From: Blastococcus sp. TML/M2B
Lineage (GTDB): Bacteria > Actinomycetota > Actinomycetes > Mycobacteriales > Geodermatophilaceae
Reading direction: 5' to 3'
Assembly: GCF_016612865.1 (NCBI RefSeq)
Contig: NZ_JAENZZ010000001.1
Coordinates: 248,001-312,000, forward strand
DNA: 64,000 bases
Shown here: piece by piece, positions 9,457 to 18,232 of the stretch
How positions within the stretch are numbered: the first letter of the stretch is position 1
How the letters are laid out: each line of letters begins with the position of its first letter
Made by a program: the position numbers and the translations under genes
Notes under the pieces: model-generated
The model's input: the letters and a program-made list of their open reading frames with translations, nothing else
Database searches by the model: none
What the model was told of the DNA's origin: nothing

Positions 9457-9512
9457 GGACTTTCGGTACCGAAAGTCCGGGGAGGTGGGGGACTTTCGGT
9501 ACCGAAAGTCCC
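9457..9512. repeat. Two tandem 22-24 bp palindromes centred on GGTACC
   Basis: The perfect palindrome gactttcggtaccgaaagtc occurs at 9458-9477 and again at 9491-9510, each extended by one or two further G/C pairs. Centres are 33 bp apart, close to three helical turns. They lie in the gap between recR and the metN leader. Either a paired operator for a dimeric repressor of the methionine importer or a repetitive hairpin; the even spacing favours operator (inference). Confidence 0.7.
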
Positions 9513-9553
9513 GAGGGGGTGTCCGGGGAGGACAACGGCACGGGTCGGGGGTG

Positions 9554-9592
9554 GCTCACATCCGGGAGGGGTGAGGGGTCGCTCACATCCGG
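9554..9592. repeat. 12-bp direct repeat upstream of the metN leader
   Basis: gctcacatccgg occurs at 9554-9565 and 9581-9592, start to start 27 bp. It sits between the GGTACC palindromes and the leader peptide, in the likely promoter region. Possible activator or repressor sites; not matched to a known factor. Confidence 0.45.
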
Positions 9593-9652
9593 CACGGTCC
9601 GTGGTCGGAAACCGCCGGGACGGGGGAGACTCGACCCGTGGTGGGAGGTGGG

Positions 9653-9706
9653 GTGCTGACGCGTCGGCGTGCCATCGACCTCATGCGCACGGCCAGCCGC
9701 CTGTAG
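9653..9706 (+). CDS. Putative leader peptide upstream of metNIQ
   Basis: Short reading frame ending VLTRRRAIDLMRTASRL and then TAG. The pattern L-T-R-R-R-x-(I/V)-D-L-x-R-x-A-S resembles the small actinobacterial leader peptides annotated before sulfate, cysteine and methionine uptake genes; here the usual Cys after the Ser is missing. Start could be GTG at 9653 (ggagg 4 nt upstream) or GTG at 9638 (ggggag 10 nt upstream). A 6-bp hairpin agccgc/gcggct straddles its stop codon. Likely a translation-coupled attenuator of metN (inference). Confidence 0.5.
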   Translation: MLTRRRAIDLMRTASRL

Positions 9707-9791
9707 CTGCGGCTCGTCCGCGCCTGCCCGGGATCCCCGCGCCGGCGCCCCGTCCCGTGCCGCACCGCCGAGCCCCCACCGAGGCCTCCCC

Positions 9792-10889
9792 GTGATCGAA
9801 CTGACCGACGTCCGCAAGGTCTTCCCCGCCCGCCGCGGGGCGGCCGCGGTGACCGCCGTCGACGGCATCTCGCTGTCGGTCGCCGACGGCGAGTTCGCCG
9901 GCGTCGTCGGCCCCAGCGGCTCGGGCAAGAGCACGCTGGCCCGGATGGTCAACCTGCTCGAGCGGCCGACCTCGGGCCGGGTCGTCGTCGACGGGCAGGT
10001 GCTCACCGACCTCGACGGCGACGGCGTCCGGCAGGCCCGGCGCACCGTCGGCATGGTCTTCCAGCACTTCAACCTGCTCGACTCGCGCACCGCCGCGGGC
10101 AACGTCGAGCACCCCCTCGAGCTCGCCGGGGTCGGCAAGGCCGAGCGCCGCCGCCGGGTCGCCGACCTGCTCGACCTCGTCGGCCTGGGCGACCGGCACG
10201 GCTCCCGGCCGGCCCAGCTCTCCGGCGGCCAGAAGCAGCGCGTCGCCATCGCCCGGGCGCTCGCGGCGCGACCGAAGGTGCTGCTCTGCGACGAGGCGAC
10301 CAGCGCGCTGGACCCGGCCAGCACCGCCGGCGTCCTCGACCTGCTCCGCCAGGTGCGCGCGGAGCTGGGGCTCACCGTCCTGCTCATCACCCACGAGATG
10401 GCCGTCGTCCGCGCCGTCTGCGACAGCGCCGTGCTGCTGGACGCCGGCCGCGTCGTCGACGGCGGACCCCTCGCCGAGGTGCTCACCCGGCCGCACTCCG
10501 CGCTGGCCGCCCAGCTGCTGCCCGCCCCGGCCGCCGCCGGCGCCGCCGGCGACCTCGTGCGGATCACCGTCACCGAGGCCGCACCCGAGGGCCGGGTGCT
10601 GCGCACCCTGGCCGGCGAGCTCGGGCTGGACGTCGAGATCGTCGGCGGGTCGGTGGAGACCGTCGCCGGCCGGCGGTTCGGCCGCCTCCTGCTCGCGGTC
10701 ACCGGGGACGACGGCCGGCTGGACCCCGCGCTGGAGCGGCTCCGCGACGGCGGCTCGCTGGTGGAGCGCGCCGTGCCCTGCGACCAGCCGCCGCCCGTCG
10801 ACCTGACCGGGCCCGGGCCCGAACCCGCCCCCGGCGCCGGCGCCCCCGCGCTGACCCGCCTCCTCGACTCCCCGGACGTGCAGCGGTGA
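9792..10889 (+). CDS. metN: Methionine ABC importer ATP-binding protein
   Basis: 365-residue ATPase of the methionine uptake (MUT) family. Walker A GPSGSGKST at 40-48, signature LSGGQKQR near 143, Walker B LLCDEATSALDP, switch His in LLITHEM. A C-terminal NIL/ACT-like domain (about 250-335) is the regulatory methionine-sensing part of MetN and separates it from other ATPases. GTG 9792 (VIELTDVRKVF) is chosen as the family start; upstream reading in frame is not conserved-looking. Followed by metI with a GTGA overlap. Confidence 0.93.
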   Translation: MIELTDVRKVFPARRGAAAVTAVDGISLSVADGEFAGVVGPSGSGKSTLARMVNLLERPTSGRVVVDGQVLTDLDGDGVRQARRTVGMVFQHFNLLDSRTAAGNVEHPLELAGVGKAERRRRVADLLDLVGLGDRHGSRPAQLSGGQKQRVAIARALAARPKVLLCDEATSALDPASTAGVLDLLRQVRAELGLTVLLITHEMAVVRAVCDSAVLLDAGRVVDGGPLAEVLTRPHSALAAQLLPAPAAAGAAGDLVRITVTEAAPEGRVLRTLAGELGLDVEIVGGSVETVAGRRFGRLLLAVTGDDGRLDPALERLRDGGSLVERAVPCDQPPPVDLTGPGPEPAPGAGAPALTRLLDSPDVQR

Positions 10890-11545
10890 ACGACTGGTCC
10901 CGCATCGCCCCGCAGCTGGCCGAGGCCACCTGGGACACCCTCTACATGGTCGGCGTCTCCACGCTGCTCACCGTGCTCGTCGGGGTGCCGCTCGGCGTGC
11001 TGCTCACGATCACCGCGCCCGGCGCGCTCTCCCCGCGGCCGGTGCTCCACCGGGTGCTGGGCCTGGTGGTCAACCTGGGCCGCTCGCTGCCGTTCATCAT
11101 CCTGCTGGTGCTGGTCGCCCCGGTGACCCGCGGCATCGTCGGCACCACGATCGGCTCCACCGCGACGATCGTGCCGCTCACCATCGGCGCGGTCCCGTTC
11201 CTGGCCCGCCTGGTGGAGACCAGCCTGCGCGAGGTGAGCCCCGGCAAGGTCGAGGCGACGCTGTCCATGGGCGCCCGCCGGCGCGACGTCGTCCGCACGG
11301 TGCTGCTGCCCGAGGCGCTGCCCTCGCTGGTCGCCGGCGTCACCGTCACCGTCGTCGCGCTGATCAGCTACTCCGCGATGGCCGGTGCGATCGGCGGCGG
11401 CGGGCTCGGCGACTTCGCCATCCGCTACGGCTACCAGCAGTTCCGCACCGACATCACCGTGACCACCGTCGTCCTGCTGCTGGTGCTGGTCCAGCTCCTG
11501 CAGTGGGCCGGCGACCGGTGGGCCCGGCGTCTCGCGCACGTCTGA
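10886..11545 (+). CDS. metI: Methionine ABC importer permease
   Basis: 219-residue inner-membrane protein with five predicted helices and the permease EAA-type loop (EVSPGKVEATLSMGARRRD) that docks on MetN. Ends with a hydrophobic helix and WARRLAHV. GTG start overlaps the metN stop. The length and the conserved SLPFIILLV and GGGGLGDFAIRYGYQQF segments are typical of MetI. Confidence 0.93.
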   Translation: MNDWSRIAPQLAEATWDTLYMVGVSTLLTVLVGVPLGVLLTITAPGALSPRPVLHRVLGLVVNLGRSLPFIILLVLVAPVTRGIVGTTIGSTATIVPLTIGAVPFLARLVETSLREVSPGKVEATLSMGARRRDVVRTVLLPEALPSLVAGVTVTVVALISYSAMAGAIGGGGLGDFAIRYGYQQFRTDITVTTVVLLLVLVQLLQWAGDRWARRLAHV

Positions 11546-11580
11546 GCCCACGCACCGCCCCACGAGCAAGGAGATCCACC

Positions 11581-12402
11581 ATGTCCCGCCCCCGTAGGTC
11601 CGTCCTGGCCGCCGTCGCGGCCGCCGCCGTGCTCGGCCTGTCCGCGTGCGGGGGTGACGCGGAGCTCTCCGGCGCCGACGAGCCGCTGCGCGTCGGCGCC
11701 TCGCCGGTGCCGCACGCCGAGATCCTGAACTTCATCGCCGACGAGCTCGCCGACGACGCCGGTCTGGAGCTGGAGATCGTCGAGTTCACCGACTACGTGC
11801 AGCCCAATGTCGCCCTCGACGACGGCTCGCTGGACGCCAACTTCTTCCAGACCGTGCCGTACCTGGAGGAGCAGGAGAAGAACGCCGGCTACGACTTCAC
11901 CGCCCTCGACCCGGTGCACATCGAGCCGCTGGGCCTGTACTCCGAGTCGATCGACGACGTCGCCGCCCTGCCCGACGGCGCGACGATCGCCATCCCGAAC
12001 GACCCGACCAACGCCGGCCGCGCGCTGCGGCTGCTCGAGGCCAACGACCTGCTCACGCTGGCCGACACCGGGGACGACGCCCCGACGGCGCTCGACGTCG
12101 ACCAGAACCCGAAGAACCTCGAGATCACCGAGGTCGAGGCCGCGCAGCTGCCCCGCTCGCTGGCCGACGTCGACGCCGCGGTCATCAACGGCAACTACGC
12201 CATCGACGCCGACCTGAACCCGGCCGAGGACGCGCTCGTGCTGGAGGAGGGCGAGGGCAACCCGAACGCCAACCTGCTCGTCGTGCGCACCGGCGACGAG
12301 GGCGACGAGCGGATCACGAAGCTGGAGGAGCTGCTGCACTCCGACGAGGTCCGCACCTTCATCGAGGAGACCTACTCCGGCGCGGTCCTGCCCGCGTTCT
12401 GA
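11581..12402 (+). CDS. metQ: Methionine-binding lipoprotein (NlpA family)
   Basis: 273-residue substrate-binding protein. Lipoprotein signal peptide with lipobox LSAC, lipidated Cys23. The NlpA core is present (GASPVPHAEIL, FTDYVQPNVAL, DANFFQTVPYL, YSGAVLPAF). Ribosome site aaggag 9 nt before ATG. Last gene of metNIQ; a strong terminator follows. Anchored on the outer face of the membrane, it delivers methionine to MetI. Confidence 0.93.
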   Translation: MSRPRRSVLAAVAAAAVLGLSACGGDAELSGADEPLRVGASPVPHAEILNFIADELADDAGLELEIVEFTDYVQPNVALDDGSLDANFFQTVPYLEEQEKNAGYDFTALDPVHIEPLGLYSESIDDVAALPDGATIAIPNDPTNAGRALRLLEANDLLTLADTGDDAPTALDVDQNPKNLEITEVEAAQLPRSLADVDAAVINGNYAIDADLNPAEDALVLEEGEGNPNANLLVVRTGDEGDERITKLEELLHSDEVRTFIEETYSGAVLPAF

Positions 12403-12411
12403 TGACATCCG

Positions 12412-12457
12412 GTGAGCCCGGGCACACGGACGAGGACGTCCGCGTGTCCGGGCTCAC
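12412..12457 (+). terminator. Terminator of metNIQ
   Basis: Hairpin with 20-nt arms, gtgagcccgggcacacggac against gtccgcgtgtccgggctcac (18 of 20 positions pair as Watson-Crick, the rest as wobble), loop of 6 nt. Starts 10 nt after metQ. Confidence 0.8.
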
Positions 12458-12590
12458 TGCTGCAGTCACGACGTCATAACGGTGTCGGGACGGGATTCCT
12501 TGCGGCCGCACCGGCGTGTTAGACCTGCTTCATCCACTGACCTGTGGTGGCCCGCAGCCGCGCCCGGTGCGCCGCGCGGGTCGCATTTTG

Positions 12591-14258
12591 ATGAAGACGA
12601 GGTATCGGATGATCTCCGGATCGAGCAGCCGTCGGCGCATGGTCGCCACGGCGGGCGTCGCGGTGACCGCTCTCCTGCTGAGCGCCTGCGGCGGCGACGA
12701 CGACGGTGGCAACGGCGGTTCCGGTGGCGGCTCCGGCAGCGGCGGCGCCCTGACCATCGGCACCACCGACAAGATCACCTTCCTCGACCCGGCCGGTTCC
12801 TACGACAACGGCTCGTTCGCGGTCATGAACCAGATCTACCCGTTCCTGCTGAACACCCCGTACGGCAGCCCGGACGTCGAGCCCGACATCGCCGAGTCGG
12901 CGGAGTTCACCTCCCCGACCCAGTACACGGTCACCCTGAAGCCGGGCCTGAAGTGGGCCAACGGCAACGACCTGACCAGCTCCGACGTCAAGTTCACCTT
13001 CGACCGCCAGCTGGCGATCGCGGACGAGAACGGCCCGTCCTCGCTGCTCTACAACCTCGACAGCGTCGAGACCCCGGACGACACCACGGTCGTGTTCAAC
13101 CTGAAGACCGAGAACGACCAGGTCTTCCCGCAGATCCTCTCCAGCCCGGCCGGCCCGATCGTGGACGAGGACGTCTTCTCGGCCGACGAGATCACCCCGG
13201 ACCAGGAGATCGTCGACGGCGAGGCCTTCCACGGTCAGTACGTCATCACGAACTACGACCAGAACAACCTGATCTCCTACGAGGCCTACCCCGACTACCA
13301 GGGTGTGCTGGGCGAGGCGAAGACCGAGAAGGTCAACGTCAAGTACTACGCCGAGGCCTCGAACCTCAAGCTGGACATCCAGCAGGGCAACATCGACGTC
13401 GCGTGGCGCAGCCTGACCGCCACGGACATCGACGACCTGCGTGGCAACGACGACGTCAAGGTCGTCGACGGCCCCGGCGGCGAGATCCGCTACATCGTGT
13501 TCAACTTCAACACCCAGCCGTTCGGCGCCACCACGCCGGAGGTCGACCCGGCCAAGGCGCTGGCCGTCCGCCAGGCCGCCGCCGACCTGCTCGACCGCGA
13601 GGAGATCGCCGAGCAGGTCTACAAGGGCACCTACACGCCGCTGTACTCCCACGTCCCCGAGGGCCTGACCGGCGCGATCGAGCCGCTCCTGGAGAAGTAC
13701 GGCGACAACGAGGGCGGCCCCGACGCCGCCGCGGCGAAGGCCCGCCTCGAGGCGGCCGGCGTCACCACCCCGGTCGAGCTGAACCTGCAGTACTCGAACG
13801 ACCACTACGGCCCGTCCTCGGCCGACGAGTACGCGCTGATCAAGGACCAGCTCGAGGCGGACGGCCTGTTCACGGTCAACCTGCAGACCACCGAGTGGAC
13901 CCAGTACTCGGAGCAGCGCACCGCGGACGCCTACCCGGCCTACCAGCTCGGCTGGTTCCCGGACTACTCCGACGCCGACAACTACCTGACGCCGTTCTTC
14001 CTGCTGGAGAACTTCCTCAGCAACCACTACGAGAACCAGCAGGTCAACGACCTGATCCTGCAGCAGGCGACGACGGCCGACCCCGCCGAGCGCCAGGGCC
14101 TGCTCGAGCAGATCCAGGACCTGGTCGCCGACGACCTGTCCACGCTGCCCTACCTGCAGGGCGCCCAGGTCGCCGTCGTCGGTTCCGACGTCGAGGGCGC
14201 GGAGGACACGCTCGATGCGTCCTTCAAGTTCCGCTACGGCGCCCTGAGCAAGGGCTGA
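12591..14258 (+). CDS. Peptide/nickel-type ABC transporter substrate-binding lipoprotein
   Basis: 555-residue family-5 solute-binding protein. Lipobox LLSAC with lipid Cys33, then a Gly/Ser linker and the SBP_bac_5 fold (TDKITFLDPAGSYDNG at the start of the mature domain, later LKWANGNDLTSSDVKFTFDR and YSNDHYGPSSADEYALIK). Probably binds oligopeptides, but substrate cannot be read from sequence. ATG 12591 is selected since it starts a proper Lys/Arg n-region before the hydrophobic helix; a second ATG at 12609 is possible. First gene of a five-component importer unit with permeases and double ATPase downstream. Confidence 0.9.
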   Translation: MKTRYRMISGSSSRRRMVATAGVAVTALLLSACGGDDDGGNGGSGGGSGSGGALTIGTTDKITFLDPAGSYDNGSFAVMNQIYPFLLNTPYGSPDVEPDIAESAEFTSPTQYTVTLKPGLKWANGNDLTSSDVKFTFDRQLAIADENGPSSLLYNLDSVETPDDTTVVFNLKTENDQVFPQILSSPAGPIVDEDVFSADEITPDQEIVDGEAFHGQYVITNYDQNNLISYEAYPDYQGVLGEAKTEKVNVKYYAEASNLKLDIQQGNIDVAWRSLTATDIDDLRGNDDVKVVDGPGGEIRYIVFNFNTQPFGATTPEVDPAKALAVRQAAADLLDREEIAEQVYKGTYTPLYSHVPEGLTGAIEPLLEKYGDNEGGPDAAAAKARLEAAGVTTPVELNLQYSNDHYGPSSADEYALIKDQLEADGLFTVNLQTTEWTQYSEQRTADAYPAYQLGWFPDYSDADNYLTPFFLLENFLSNHYENQQVNDLILQQATTADPAERQGLLEQIQDLVADDLSTLPYLQGAQVAVVGSDVEGAEDTLDASFKFRYGALSKG

Positions 14259-14290
14259 TCCCACCAGCTGGGAGACTGTAGGCACCACGG

Positions 14291-14325
14291 CCCCGGGTGA
14301 CCCGCCGCGAGCGGGTCACCCGGGG
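14291..14325 (+). terminator. Strong hairpin between binding protein and permease genes
   Basis: Perfect 15-bp stem ccccgggtgacccgc/gcgggtcacccgggg with a 5-nt loop; outer cacgg/ccgtg bases can extend it. It lies inside the operon, so it probably acts as a partial terminator or 3' stabiliser that makes the binding protein more abundant than the permeases (inference). Confidence 0.75.
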
Positions 14326-14363
14326 TCTGCCGTGTGAGGGCCCGAAAGAACCGAGTGGGAGAG

Positions 14364-15464
14364 ATGACCACCACCACGACCGAGCTGACCGGGGGCGGAG
14401 CCGCCCCCGAGGCCGCGCCCACCGCGGCTCGTCAGCGCCGCAGCGGGGGGCTGGGCAGCTACCTGCTCGTCCGCTTCCTGCTGATCTTCCCGACGATCTT
14501 CATCCTCGTGACGACGGTCTTCGTCCTCATGCGCCTGACCGGTGACCCGATCACCGCCGCGCAGGGCGGCCGGCTCCCGGCCGAGGAGCTCGCCCGGCGG
14601 ATCGCCGAGGCCGGCTACGACCGGCCGATCCTCGTCCAGTACTGGGAGTACCTCGGCCAGCTCGCCCGCGGCGACTTCGGGACGGCGATCAGCGACGGCC
14701 GCGAGATCAGCGACATGCTGACCACGTTCGGCGCCGCCACCCTCGAGCTCGCCTTCTACGCGCTGATCGTGGCGTTCGCCGTCGGCATCCCGCTCGGCCG
14801 GCTCGCCGCCTACCTGCGCGACCGCTGGCCCGACGCGCTGCTGCGCGTGTTCGCGATCCTCTGCTACGCCACCCCGGTCTTCTTCGCGGGCCTGCTGCTC
14901 AAGCTGGTCTTCGCGGTCAACCTCGGCTGGCTCCCGGTCGCGGGGCGCGCCTCCACCGGCGCGGAGATCCAGCTCCAGTCCCTGGAGAACCCCACCGGCA
15001 TCTACCTGATCGACGCGATCAAGCTCGGCGACGGCGAGGTCCTCCGGGACGTGCTGGAGCACGCCGTCCTCCCGGCCATCGCGCTGGGCCTGCTCACCGC
15101 CGGGGTCTTCCTCCGGCTGGTGCGCACCAACGTCATCGGCACCCTGGGCAGCGGCTACGTGGAGGCGGCACGCTCCCGCGGGGTCAGCGAGCGCCGGCTG
15201 CTGCGCAAGCACGCCTACCGGCCCGCGCTCATCCCGATCGTCACCGTGATCGGCCTGCAGATCGCGCTGCTGCTCGGCGGCGCGGTGCTCACCGAGACCA
15301 CCTTCGAGTGGAAGGGCCTGGGCTTCCAGCTGGTCGAGTACCTGCAGGCCCGCGACTTCGTCGCCGTCCAGGGCATCGTGGTCCTGGCCGCGGTCATCGT
15401 GGCGCTGGTCAACTTCGTCGTCGACGTCATCGCCGCGCTCATCGACCCCCGGGTGAGGTACTGA
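14364..15464 (+). CDS. Peptide ABC transporter permease (DppB type)
   Basis: 366-residue permease with six predicted membrane helices. N-terminal Thr/Ala-rich tail, then YLLVRFLLIFPTIFILV as first helix, and the EAA loop YVEAARSRGVSERRLLRKHAYR before the last helices. Ends at DPRVRY, the usual DppB terminus. ATG 14364 has ggagag upstream. Followed after one base by the second permease. Confidence 0.9.
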   Translation: MTTTTTELTGGGAAPEAAPTAARQRRSGGLGSYLLVRFLLIFPTIFILVTTVFVLMRLTGDPITAAQGGRLPAEELARRIAEAGYDRPILVQYWEYLGQLARGDFGTAISDGREISDMLTTFGAATLELAFYALIVAFAVGIPLGRLAAYLRDRWPDALLRVFAILCYATPVFFAGLLLKLVFAVNLGWLPVAGRASTGAEIQLQSLENPTGIYLIDAIKLGDGEVLRDVLEHAVLPAIALGLLTAGVFLRLVRTNVIGTLGSGYVEAARSRGVSERRLLRKHAYRPALIPIVTVIGLQIALLLGGAVLTETTFEWKGLGFQLVEYLQARDFVAVQGIVVLAAVIVALVNFVVDVIAALIDPRVRY

Positions 15465-15465
15465 G

Positions 15466-16524
15466 ATGGCCACCAGCACGAACGCCGAGCCCGCCGACGC
15501 CCCCGCCGCCGGCCGCCGGCCCCGCGGGTGGCGCGGCCTGCCGGTCGTCCACCAGCTCCGCCAGAGCGTCGGCCTGCAGCGCGGCATGCTCGTCGCCGGA
15601 CTGGTCCTGACCGGCATCTTCCTGATCACCGCGATCTTCGCGCCGCTGCTGGCGCCCTACGAGTTCAACCAGCTGCGCGACCCCAGCGGCCCGTTCGGCG
15701 CCCAGCAGGAGCCGTCGTCGGCGCACTGGCTGGGCACCACGGTCGGTGGGTACGACGTGCTCTCCCGCGTCATCTGGGGCACGCGGACGGCGCTGTACGT
15801 GATCGTCGCCGCCGTCCTCATGTCGATCGTGATCGGCGTGCTGCTCGGGCTGATCGCCGGCTACTTCGGCGGCTGGCTGGACCGCGTGCTCGTCGTCGTC
15901 GCGGACGCGATCTACGCCTTCCCGTCGCTGCTGCTGGCGATCGTCGTGGGCATCGTGCTCAACGGGGGCGAGTCCAGCCTCAAGGGCGGCATCATGGCCG
16001 CGGCCCTCTCCATCACCGTGATCTTCGTGCCGCAATACCTCCGGGTGGTGCGCGCGGAGACGGTGCGGATCAAGGCCGAGGCCTACGTCGAGTCCGCCCG
16101 CGTCATCGGCGCCTCGCACTGGCGGATCATGTCGCGGCACGTCTTCCGCAACGCCACGCGCACGCTGCCGCTGATCCTCACCCTCAACGCGTCCGAGGCG
16201 ATCCTGACGCTGGCCGGCCTGGGCTTCCTCGGCTTCGGCATCGAGCCCACGGCCGCCGCCGAGTGGGGCTACGACCTGCAGAAGTCGCTGTCCGACGTCA
16301 CCAGCGGCATCTGGTGGACCTCGCTGTTCCCCGGCCTGGCGATCGTGCTCGTCGTCCTGGGGCTGACCCTGGTCGGCGAGAGCCTCAACGACCTGGCCGA
16401 CCCGCGGCTGCGCACCCGCCGCCGCGGCCCGACGACGGCGGCCGACGTCGCGGAGACCTCGGTCGTGCCCGGCGCCATCGCCGCCGGACGACCTGTACGT
16501 GGACGAGAAGGGTGCCGAGCTGTG
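15466..16524 (+). CDS. Peptide ABC transporter permease (DppC type), frameshifted at the C-terminus
   Basis: About 352 residues. DppC features: N-terminal cytosolic tail, OppC_N segment (LLAPYEFNQLRDPSGPFG), HWLGTTVGGYDVLSRVIWG, EAA loop YVESARVIGASHWRIMSRH, and C-terminal DPRLRTRRRG. As written, the frame runs on into the next gene and would give a 916-residue permease-ATPase fusion. One extra base near 16486-16489 (gccgccggacgac) explains this. Without it the protein ends DDLYVDEKGAEL at a TGA (16523-16525) forming a GTGA overlap with the ATPase start, the linkage used throughout this window. I therefore read it as a separate gene. Confidence 0.8.
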
Positions 16525-18216
16525 ACGACCACACCCGCGCGCGACGTCGTCGAGATCGAGAAGCTGTCGGTCACGTTCGCCACGGACGCAGGCGACGTCG
16601 CCGCCGTCCGCGACGTCAGCCTGACCGTGGGCGCCGGCGAGGTGCTGGCGATCGTGGGGGAGAGCGGCAGCGGCAAGACCGTCACCGCGCGGAGCATCCT
16701 CGGGCTGCTGCCCGAGACCGCGCTCACCCGCGGCGCGATCGTGCTCACCAGCAAGGACGGCAGCAGCAGTGCCGACGTCGTCGCGCTGTCCCGCCGCGAC
16801 CTGGGCGACGTGCGCGGCCGGGACGCCGCCATGGTGTTCCAGGAGCCCTCCACCGCGCTGAACCCGGTGTTCCCGGTCGGCTGGCAGATCGCCGAGGGCC
16901 TGCGCGCCCACGGCGACTACAGCAAGAAGGAGGCGCGGGCCAAGGCGATCGACGTCCTGCGCCGCGTCGGCATCCCGGACCCCGAGACGCGGGTCGACCA
17001 CTACCCGCACCAGTTCTCCGGCGGGCAGAAGCAGCGCATCGTCATCGCCCAGGCGCTGGCGCTGGACCCCGGCGTGATCATCGCCGACGAGCCGACCACC
17101 GCCCTCGACGTGACCGTGCAGGCCGAGATCCTCGACCTGCTGCGCCGCTGCCGCGACGAGTTCGGCACCGCGATCGTGCTGATCACGCACAACATGGGCG
17201 TGGTCGCGGACCTCGCGGACCGGGTCGCGGTCATGTACCACGGCCGGATCGTCGAGCAGGCCGACGTCCGGACGCTGTTCACCGCGCCGAAGGACGACTA
17301 CACCCGCCAACTGCTGGGCTCCGTGCCGCGGCTGGGCGAGGGACGCGCCCGCACGGCCGACCGGGCCGCCGCCCGGCCCGCCGGCTGGCAGGAGGCGGCG
17401 CCGGTGGTGGAGGCCCGCGACCTGCGGATCGTCTACCCCGGCCGGCTGCGCCAGCCCGACTTCGTCGCGGTGGACGGGGTCAGCTTCGCGATCCGCCCGG
17501 GCGAGGTGCTGGGGCTGGTCGGCGAGAGCGGCAGCGGCAAGACCACGATCGGCCGGGCGATCGCCGGGCTGACCAAGGTCACCGGCGGCTCGCTCACCGT
17601 GCACGGCACCGAGATGAACGGGCTCAAGGAGCGGGCGTTCCGGCCGCTGCGCGAGCGGATCGGGTTCGTCTTCCAGGACCCGGCGTCCAGCTTCAACCCG
17701 CTGCTGACGATCGCCGACGCCGTCGCCGAGCCGCTCGTCGTGCACAAGCGGGCGAAGAACCCGCAGGCGGCGCGCGGCCGGGTCGACGAGCTGCTCGAGG
17801 CGGTGCAGCTGCCGAAGAGCTTCGGCGACCGCTTCCCGCACGAGCTCTCCGGCGGTCAGCGGCAGCGCGCGAGCCTGGCCCGTGCGCTGGCCCTGGACCC
17901 CGAGTTGCTGATCGCCGACGAGCCCACCTCGGCGCTGGACGTGTCGGTGCAGGCGCGGGTGCTCGAGCTGTTCGACGAGCTGCAGCGCGAGCTGGGCTTC
18001 GCCTGCCTGTTCATCAGCCACGACCTCGCCGTCGTCGACCTGCTGGCCGACCGCATCGCGGTGCTCTACAAGGGCGAGCTGGTCGAGGAGGGCACCGGCG
18101 AGCAGGTGCTCGGCGCTCCGCAGCACCCGTACACGCAGCGGTTGCTGGCCTCGCTGCCCGTGCCCGATCCCGACGAGCAGGCCCGCCGCCGCGCCGAGTG
18201 GGACCGCCTCCGCTGA
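16522..18216 (+). CDS. Double ATP-binding protein of the peptide ABC transporter (DppD-DppF fusion)
   Basis: 564 residues with two complete ABC ATPase modules. First: Walker A GESGSGKT at 46-53, Q-loop MVFQEPSTALNP, signature FSGGQKQR, Walker B VIIADEPTTALD, switch His in LITHNM. Second: Walker A GESGSGKT at 334-341, signature LSGGQRQR, Walker B LLIADEPTSALD, His in FISHDL. Each module ends in the oligopeptide-type C-terminal extension (YTRQLLGSVP and YTQRLLASLP). Such DppD-DppF fusions are common in actinobacteria. GTG 16522 overlaps the expected permease stop. Confidence 0.92.
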   Translation: MTTTPARDVVEIEKLSVTFATDAGDVAAVRDVSLTVGAGEVLAIVGESGSGKTVTARSILGLLPETALTRGAIVLTSKDGSSSADVVALSRRDLGDVRGRDAAMVFQEPSTALNPVFPVGWQIAEGLRAHGDYSKKEARAKAIDVLRRVGIPDPETRVDHYPHQFSGGQKQRIVIAQALALDPGVIIADEPTTALDVTVQAEILDLLRRCRDEFGTAIVLITHNMGVVADLADRVAVMYHGRIVEQADVRTLFTAPKDDYTRQLLGSVPRLGEGRARTADRAAARPAGWQEAAPVVEARDLRIVYPGRLRQPDFVAVDGVSFAIRPGEVLGLVGESGSGKTTIGRAIAGLTKVTGGSLTVHGTEMNGLKERAFRPLRERIGFVFQDPASSFNPLLTIADAVAEPLVVHKRAKNPQAARGRVDELLEAVQLPKSFGDRFPHELSGGQRQRASLARALALDPELLIADEPTSALDVSVQARVLELFDELQRELGFACLFISHDLAVVDLLADRIAVLYKGELVEEGTGEQVLGAPQHPYTQRLLASLPVPDPDEQARRRAEWDRLR

Positions 18217-18232
18217 CCGACGGGAGGGCGGG

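Noticed and set aside
9444-9791. SAM riboswitch or T-box before metN
   Set aside because: No conserved core of either class could be recognised; the leader peptide and palindromes explain the gap better.
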